From Klebsormidium nitens (taxonomy: Eukaryota > Streptophyta > Klebsormidiophyceae > Klebsormidiales > Klebsormidiaceae): a DNA stretch of 64,000 bases. This document shows positions 57,801 through 64,000 of this stretch, piece after piece. The notes below the pieces were generated by a model. The model searched no databases. It was given only the letters and a program-made list of their open reading frames with translations, and was not told the origin of the DNA. The stretch lies in the NCBI GenBank assembly GCA_000708835.1, contig DF237041.1, positions 62,001 through 126,000 of the forward strand, read 5' to 3'. Each line of letters opens with the position of its first letter. Within the stretch, counting starts at the first letter, position 1. A program made the translations under genes and the position numbers.

Positions 57801-59715
57801 CACAGCTTTTTGACGATTGCAGCGCTGGGGCCGCATGAGCATTTTCTGTCAGAACCTTGCGCAGGAAGAAAAACGTTTCACTATCACTATCCTTTCTGTC
57901 AAGACAAGTTCAGGAGCCAGATTAATTTGGATCTGTTCCAAGTGTGCAGGCCGACTCACTTGAACAGGTGCTCCTTCAGAAGGGTGAGCGCCGTGACGAC
58001 CCGCGACCGCCGCCCCGTGGAGTATCGGTGCAGCTCCAAAGTCGAGCTGATCATGCCTGCAGAGACGGGCAGAAGACAACACGGAATGAGTCCCCGGACA
58101 GCCAAAAGGCGACAGTGAAAGGATGCGGAATGTATAGAAGCCTATCTTCAATCGCAGCAGAAGACGAAAGTGAGGCCAAATGAATGTCGGATGGAGCAAG
58201 AGAACTGAAAAAAGGTTTACATGGAAATCGATTGATTTGCAGGAGACATACTGCTGGATCTGGTCCATAGCAAGTGTGTGTTTGGAAACGCCAATCACTT
58301 GTTAAATCAGACTCAGCTGGTTGGCAAAAGACCCGCTCAACATACATGTGGATGATAACATGCCGATCATGTGGCCCCTGATTGCTTTCGCGTGTCGCCT
58401 ATTGCATCATGACGGAAGAGCGTAGAAACTGTAGCAGTTCATCTTCCACAATATGCGCCACCCCCTAAAAAGAATTGCCACCTCAAGCAGAAAGACTTTT
58501 GGTGCTGGCGACTGAAAACTCTCTCAAGCGAGGAACTACATCAGAGCAAGAGCCATTGATCTTTGTCCACACAAGAGGGCAATCAGCACAAATGTCATGT
58601 GTATAACAGTGAAGAATACTTTAGCGTCTGGTGCAAATCTGATTCCAAAATTCGAATTGTATGACTAGTGACACTAAATCGAATTTGACACCACTGCGCA
58701 ATTGCAGATTTGAACCCTCACCAGTGACGTTCTCGGTGTCAGCTGCGGTCCCCGCTCCGCAGCACCAGATGTTGGGCGCGATGTAGTGGATCTTTTCGCA
58801 GTTCTTGTCGCACACAATGTCCCCCTCCGTGGCGCGGGTGTCCGCCCCAAGGACAACCCCATCCTGCAAGAAGGAGCAAATCCTGAGCTCTCAGTCTCTG
58901 ATAGTAAGTATGATACCATGCGATCTTTGTCGACAATGATCACAGGTGCAGTGTCTTGAGATAGAAGGAAGTGCCGGCCTTCTCAAGGAGGCGTCAGTTC
59001 TAGCAAGCTTCTCCAGAAAAACACAGGTAGCTAGAAGCCCCAGCACAATCAACCAGAGTAGTCTTTTTGTCGGGATTTCACTTGAAGAGACAGAAAAGCC
59101 TGAAGAGCCCTTCAGAACATATATAGCCTGGCAGAATTTCAACAAGGGCTACAGGCATAATGGGTTGCTGTGTGTCCAGCCATAAGAAATGATCGAACCG
59201 ATCAACCAGTGACGTTGACCGAGATATGCTAGCGGGCGATGTCTCAACACGGAGAAGAAAGGATCACATCAACGGGTCTCTTACACAATTTATAAATGGG
59301 ACATAGAAAGGTGGTGCAAATTTCACTTTTGCAGAACGCACAGCTTTTTGTGAGCATGTGCAGTTTGACCACTAGCAAGCGTTAATTCCTGACCAGCTTG
59401 GATACTGACCACAGAGCGTTCAGAACAATCAAGCATTCCTTACTTTGGAGTTATGCTTAGGGCACTGCTGAAAGACGGTCTTTCTAAGCATCGACGACTC
59501 AGAGCTGGCGGGTGAAGTTGAAGGGTTTGCCAAACCCATGGGGGTGTTCTTTCACCTTTGAAAAGGACGAAGCTTACCTTGTACACGACGCCCACAATTG
59601 TTGTGCCAGTTTTCCTCACGTTTGGCGGCTTAATCCCAAGCTTATCTAGTGAAGCGTTTCTGCGACAGAGATCAAAGCTGAAACCCGCCGCTTCTTCAAC
59701 CATCACGGCGGCCAT
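54830..59715 (-). CDS. PBB: 20S proteasome beta-2 (beta type-7) subunit
   Basis: Catalytic subunit giving the trypsin-like activity of the 20S core. Exons: 59715-59578, 58863-58722, 58056-57960, 57497-57428, 56894-56790, 56039-55941, 55435-55345 and 54936-54830, giving 282 residues with every phase fitting. The propeptide [13 protein letters not shown] ends at KTG, exposing Thr38 of TTIVG as the N-terminal nucleophile. Conserved blocks are [71 protein letters not shown] and [19 protein letters not shown]. The C-terminal tail ([10 protein letters not shown] to MEVDQKP) is diverged but occupies the usual arm position. The intron before exon 6 holds a 72-base tandem duplication. The gene is divergent from COPI zeta. 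Confidence 0.96.
56041..56184 (-). repeat. Tandem duplication at the proteasome beta-2 exon 6 acceptor
   Basis: Two units of about 72 bases begin at 56041 (TGTCGGTCAAAGCGAAGG) and 56113 (TGTCGTCCAAAGCGAAGG) and share GAGAACGTAAGCCCAA and CGCTGTCGCA. The unit next to the exon contains the true acceptor (minus strand GACCGACAG). The other carries a similar GGACGACAG. Confidence 0.85.
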
Positions 59716-60522
59716 CGGGTTTGCGTTCAAAGGAGGTCCACTTATTGAGCAACCGGCAGGCAGACAACTGAAGAACGCACGGAACAAGCTTAATTACCTG
59801 ATGTCGTTGTCTGTGTTGCAAACAATCGCGGCAGATTCCTTGCTCAACACTTTATACAAAAAAGAGCTCCCCAATCAAGCTGGCAACTGGACTGCGCCTA
59901 TTGCCTTCGGGATCAGCAAGCTTCGACTTTCAAGTTTCGAGGGAAGGGAAGACGAGCATCATGGAACAGAGCCCGAGGCTGAGGTGGTCAGGCGAGAGTC
60001 CTATCGTCAGCCACTTTCTCACGGCCGCAATCCAGAAACAGTACCTTCCTTTACTCACTTCCGGACACAGCTACAACCAGTTCTGATTCTCGATACCGGT
60101 ACCTCCCTCTCTTCGCCCCGGTGTATGTACACAGTACAGTAATGGTGGCTCGATATACAAATTACAGCCCCTGCTCCAGGCTCGTCTTCTCGATTGCATT
60201 TCAGCAAGGCGCATTTGAAGCACTGATCTCTGATCCCTGGAGACCTCCCGGCTACCTGTGTCTGGCAGTGAAGCTGCTAGAATTTGTCTGTTAAACAGCA
60301 GCTCAGATCTGTAGCACAAGGCTTTCAGGAGCTTTTGCTCGTAGGTTTAGCGTCCATTGCGTTGAAAAACGGGGCTGCTTCAAGGAAGTAATTTATGCGG
60401 CGGTGTCAGCTGGCAGAACGCGCTTAGAAGGTGCACAGGTGTTCTTATATACAGGCGGTGTAGCGGTCAATCCTGCAAAAAAAATCAACTGCAGATACTG
60501 GGGACGTTTGGGCCTGATTGCG
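59716..60522. other. Divergent intergenic region, proteasome beta-2 / COPI zeta
   Basis: A 0.8 kb spacer with both promoters. A plus-strand open frame from 59558 to 60142 partly overlaps proteasome exon 1 in antisense and shows no motif, so I do not call it a gene. No firm promoter element was seen. Confidence 0.5.
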
Positions 60523-62618
60523 ATGGACGTAAGTTTTCCTCCATATATGGTCGATTGCATTTACAATTCATGGCTTGTAAGCTCAAGCAGAGGGATTGCG
60601 CTTACCGTGGGGATCCGTCAGTTGAATAGCGCACAATTGGGCATGGTCTGCGAGACGTGTTCCAGATATGCGGTCCAATCGAGCCTTCAAGTGACTTGAT
60701 CGAAGACCTTGTGAGGGAACTCTATGCTTCAATGTGCACCAGTTCATGAACTTTAGGTTTGTATTTTGAATGGGTGGTCAACAAGCTGAGCATCTATCTT
60801 GTCAATGATTGCGTGCACCAGAAATGAGAAAAGTGCCAATGCTTTACATCTTTGTGCCCAAGGGTGGTATCTAACCAACAATGACCTGCAGAGAAAGCTG
60901 AGGTGCGGGTCTTTCATGTTATTGACGACGATGCTTCATTCTTTTGCAGTACTCTACCCCTGCCATCAAGAACATCCTGCTTCTAGATTCTGAAGGAAAG
61001 CGCGTTGCGGTCAAGTATTTTGACCATGAGGACTGGCCAAACATCACGACGCAGACCGCTTTTGAGAAGTCTGTCTTCACAAAAACATCGCGCACTGCAG
61101 CACGGGGGGAAGGTAGGTTCTCTTGCTTCCCCCAAAGCTTGCCTGACCCGCCTCCATCTCCTGGATCTTCTGAAACAAAAGCAGTAAAACCGAGACGTCT
61201 TTGCATTCTGCGATGTCTTCCTGATACGCCGCTGCACCAAGTATAAGAGCGGAGATTTCAATAATGCACGGCTCAGAACAGTGGTATAATCTGTTCTGTT
61301 TCCAGACTTGGTATCTGGAAGCAATCATCTGTTGTGCCAGATTGGTCAACACTTCAACAAAGAGCAAAGGTCATGTTTCTCATCTCAACGGTCCTGGATT
61401 TGCAGCGGAGATTGGCATGTTTGATGGGTACATCGTGGTGTACAAGTTCATCGCAGACCTGCACTTCTATGTCACTGGGGGAGACGATGAGAATGAGCTC
61501 ATTCTCGTTACTGTTCTGCAAGCTTTCTTCGACGCAGTCTCATTGCTGCTCAGGCAAGTCCCTTAGAAAGCACCTCCCTTCCACCATCTCTTGAGCACAG
61601 AGGTAGTAAAAGAAGTTGATGCAGACAGGACTTTGACTTATTGTTTCTTCTGCCCCTCATCTAACCTACTGTCTAGAGCCCAGTGCTCTCATCCAAAAAG
61701 GCCTTGTGTTTCTGTGCTTTGAAGTTTTTTTGAGTGAAGCGTCAACACTGCAGACAAAGAAGTTGTAGTGTTCCAAGTGTTGTCTTTCATTCAAAGCATC
61801 ACTCTCTTTGAGTGACAATAAACTGACTTTGGCAGCTTTTCGTACACTGACCTGTGGTTTGATGAACCAGAGGGCTTTTGTGCAAGGGGACAGAAGTTGT
61901 AAGGAGGGTCACAAGCTGACCCCCAGTTCGTGATCCCTTGCAGGAGTCAAGTGGAAAAGAAGACCGTTCTAGAAAATCTGGACCTAGTTCTTCTCACCCT
62001 TGACGAGATTGTTGATGGAGGGTGAGTGCAAAGTGCAAAACGTTTCACTCAACAAACCCGCCTCTGCATGCCAGGGCGCCTAGAAAGACCTTGTTTGTTC
62101 CAGGGATTGCAGAATACTACACCCGCTCAGAAAAGTCCTCCAACAATTGTCTCATTGTTTGGTGGTCGCTTTGGATCGGAACAAGACCCTTGTTCTCATC
62201 GTCTGTTCTCCTTCTTTCACAGGATTGTGCTGGAGACGGATTCCACCATCATCGCAGGCCGAGTGGCAATGAGGGGCGCCGACTCCGACATTCCCCTTTC
62301 TGAACAGGTGAGCTCCACTTCTGGCTTCGACCATTTTCCTAACACGGTTATGTTCTGCTGCTGTTTGTGGTCCTTCAATCCTGACAGTGTAACATGTTGG
62401 TAAGAGATCAGTGTAACGAAGTGGTGCGAGCTTGCTGGCCCATAAAGGCCGAGATTACTTTGATTGTATCGAGACAAAGTGGGGCCGTTTTAGTGAGCAC
62501 TGCAGCTTTATTCAAGCACCGGCTGACACTTTGTGTCTGATTTGTTGCTTCCTTGCAGACCATCTCACAAGCTTTTGCCAACGCAAAGGAGCAGCTTGCA
62601 AGATCTTTGCTCAAGTAG
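60523..62618 (+). CDS. COPZ: Coatomer (COPI) subunit zeta
   Basis: Zeta is the small longin-fold subunit of the COPI coat that mediates Golgi-to-ER and intra-Golgi transport, pairing with gamma-COP. Exons: 60523-60528 (proposed), 60950-61112, 61406-61553, 61944-62021, 62223-62307 and 62559-62618, giving 179 residues, near the plant length. The sequence reads [73 protein letters not shown] and [19 protein letters not shown]. Intron 3 uses a GC donor (CAG|GCAAG). The first coding exon is only ATG GAC before a perfect GTAAGT donor. It is the best in-phase start found, but a different first exon is possible. All other exons are secure. Confidence 0.9.
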
Positions 62619-63804
62619 CTCCCTTGAAGAGGAGTTCCGCCTTTACCTTCCCTTATCTGTTCGTACCGAGTATGAGATGTATACTCCCTTGCCGGATTGT
62701 AAAACAGGACGCCTAGGTACTTCCTGGTCATCAAGATGCAGGTGGCGGCGGATTGATGCAATTTTCATGTTCTAAAGCTCGAATTATATTGCAACATCTA
62801 GATCTACAAAGTTCTATGCCAGCATGGTGCGGCAGGGCCGGCCAGGGTTGAGTGACGTGTCAGTAAGTGGGCTGTTCTTTTGTATCTCTGGCCATTGTTC
62901 TATGCATAGCTAGACAGAGCTCGAAAACACCGTCCACGGCTTTCATTCTGTGTGCAGCACTTGGCTATAGCTAGGCTTGCATCAAACATGAGAAGATGTC
63001 TCCAGCATGGCTCTTGTGTACTGGAACAATTCACTGAGTAGTTCAAGCAAATGCTCATGGTCAATCAGACTCGCCAAGGTTTGGTGGTCTCTTCTTAGAT
63101 ATAATAGCGTCGTTGCAGTAGTATAGCCCGTTCGGCCAATTATTAGGATTGAGCTTATGGCATATACCGCGGTACTTCGTCGAATCTGCATGTGGCACCG
63201 CGGGCGGCGGCTCTCAGCTGCATTGACCTTCGTCTTATATGGTTCAAAAGTACGCTACTAGATCGACTTGCGTAATCAAAAAGGAGTGCGCAGGGAATAT
63301 ATACATTTGCGCCGGATCCACGGAACTCACATAACTGTGACAATGAGGCGTAAACTTGGCATGTAGCAAGATGAGTCTTTGATGATACATATGCGCTGGT
63401 CAACAGGCCCACAATGACATGCGAGAACAACATATCTGCTTTTGAGCTTAGTTAGGACATGTGGAGGCTGGACTTGTTCGCGAGTCCCTTACTTGGTGAT
63501 CCAATCGAGTTTGACAGTTAGTGCTGGCGGCCCAAGACCTGGTGCAATGGCAGAAGGCGCTCATGGAATCTGGTCGAATCAACGCCCTTGAGACACGCGA
63601 GGGTTATCCAGTCAATTGGGCTACCCTTTGAGTTTGGTCCGAAGCCATCTTGAAGTGGAGACTCCGAATATGTTTGCATGCCAATGCATCAAACACAATA
63701 TGCACACAAAGTGATGGCCACAGATTAGGTCACCTTCGTGCAGCCCTAAGCAACGCGCATTCTATTTCCTAAAGCTCAGTTGGGAGATGTGACACTTGTT
63801 TACA
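62619..63804. other. Convergent intergenic region, COPI zeta / LHC-like
   Basis: A 1.2 kb spacer with short frames only. No gene, tRNA or repeat could be supported, and no canonical AATAAA was found just after the zeta stop codon. Confidence 0.5.
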
Positions 63805-63919
63805 CTACTCAAGATCAAGAATACCAAGGTTGGACACAATGATCTTCAATTGGTCGATGAGGTCACTGCCAGTTGCGTACTCAGTCAACAAACCGACCGC
63901 GATCCCGAACATCACCCAT
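63805..63919 (-). CDS. Last exon of an LHC-like (ELIP/SEP/HLIP-type) protein
   Basis: An acceptor TTTGCAG at 63926-63920 opens a frame reading WVMFGIAVGLLTEYATGSDL, then KIIVSNLGILDLE and TAG. The helix with G..VGLL.E..TG resembles the chlorophyll-binding helix of light-harvesting-like stress proteins of the thylakoid membrane. Only 38 residues are inside the window. The preceding exons lie beyond the right edge. The exact subfamily (SEP, OHP or LIL) cannot be told. The gene would keep the strand alternation of the window. Confidence 0.6.
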
Positions 63920-64000
63920 CTGCAAAGAAGATGCGCAGTGGTCACCTTGGAAACCAAAAGAAGTCATTACTTGGCCCAGTGCAAAACTCTAAATGCAAGG

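Noticed and set aside
1-64000. tRNA, rRNA, CRISPR array or bacterial operon
   Set aside because: No T-loop with a paired acceptor stem, no regularly spaced repeats, and all genes are spliced and singly transcribed.

Overview
The window is nuclear DNA from a photosynthetic eukaryote. The genes are cut by many short GT-AG introns with G+C-rich exons. The set includes a plastid sedoheptulose-1,7-bisphosphatase, an AXR4 auxin-pathway protein, a Mei2-like RNA-binding protein and an LHC-like membrane protein, all plant-lineage families. A chitinase with animal-type chitin-binding domains, a secreted lytic polysaccharide monooxygenase (LPMO) and a NiCoT metal permease are not typical of flowering plants. 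I infer a streptophyte (charophyte) alga, most likely Klebsormidium-like. The species call is inference. All exon models were built by hand from reading-frame continuity, splice sites and phase.

Thirteen genes are supported, left to right: an RlmH-like rRNA methyltransferase (-, 3' end missing at the left edge), a NiCoT nickel/cobalt transporter (+), AXR4 (-), a Mei2-like protein (+), an AA15/AA10-type LPMO (-), a CBM14-CBM14-GH19 chitinase (+), a long helical protein with a C-terminal MYND zinc finger (-), an ARM/HEAT protein resembling TTI2 (+), a Sep15-like ER protein (-), SBPase (+), the proteasome beta-2 (beta type-7) subunit (-), COPI zeta (+), and the last exon of an LHC-like protein (-, cut by the right edge). 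No RNA gene, CRISPR array, operon or intact mobile element was seen.

Two features of organisation stand out. First, all thirteen genes strictly alternate in strand, giving six divergent and six convergent neighbour pairs; divergent starts lie 436 to 1802 bases apart. Second, at least six genes carry partial extra copies of an exon edge with its splice site inside the neighbouring intron. This is the pattern expected from small tandem duplications, a proposed route of intron growth and gain.

Functionally, the LPMO and chitinase are divergently transcribed, both apparently secreted, and both predicted to attack chitin, so they look like a co-regulated chitin-degrading or defence module. AXR4 is complete, including its histidine-rich tail, but lacks the usual hydrolase catalytic residues. 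The MYND gene has an apparent one-base frameshift in a run of seven C, which is either a sequence error or a recent mutation. Most of the other genes are housekeeping: Calvin cycle, proteasome, COPI transport and ER folding.
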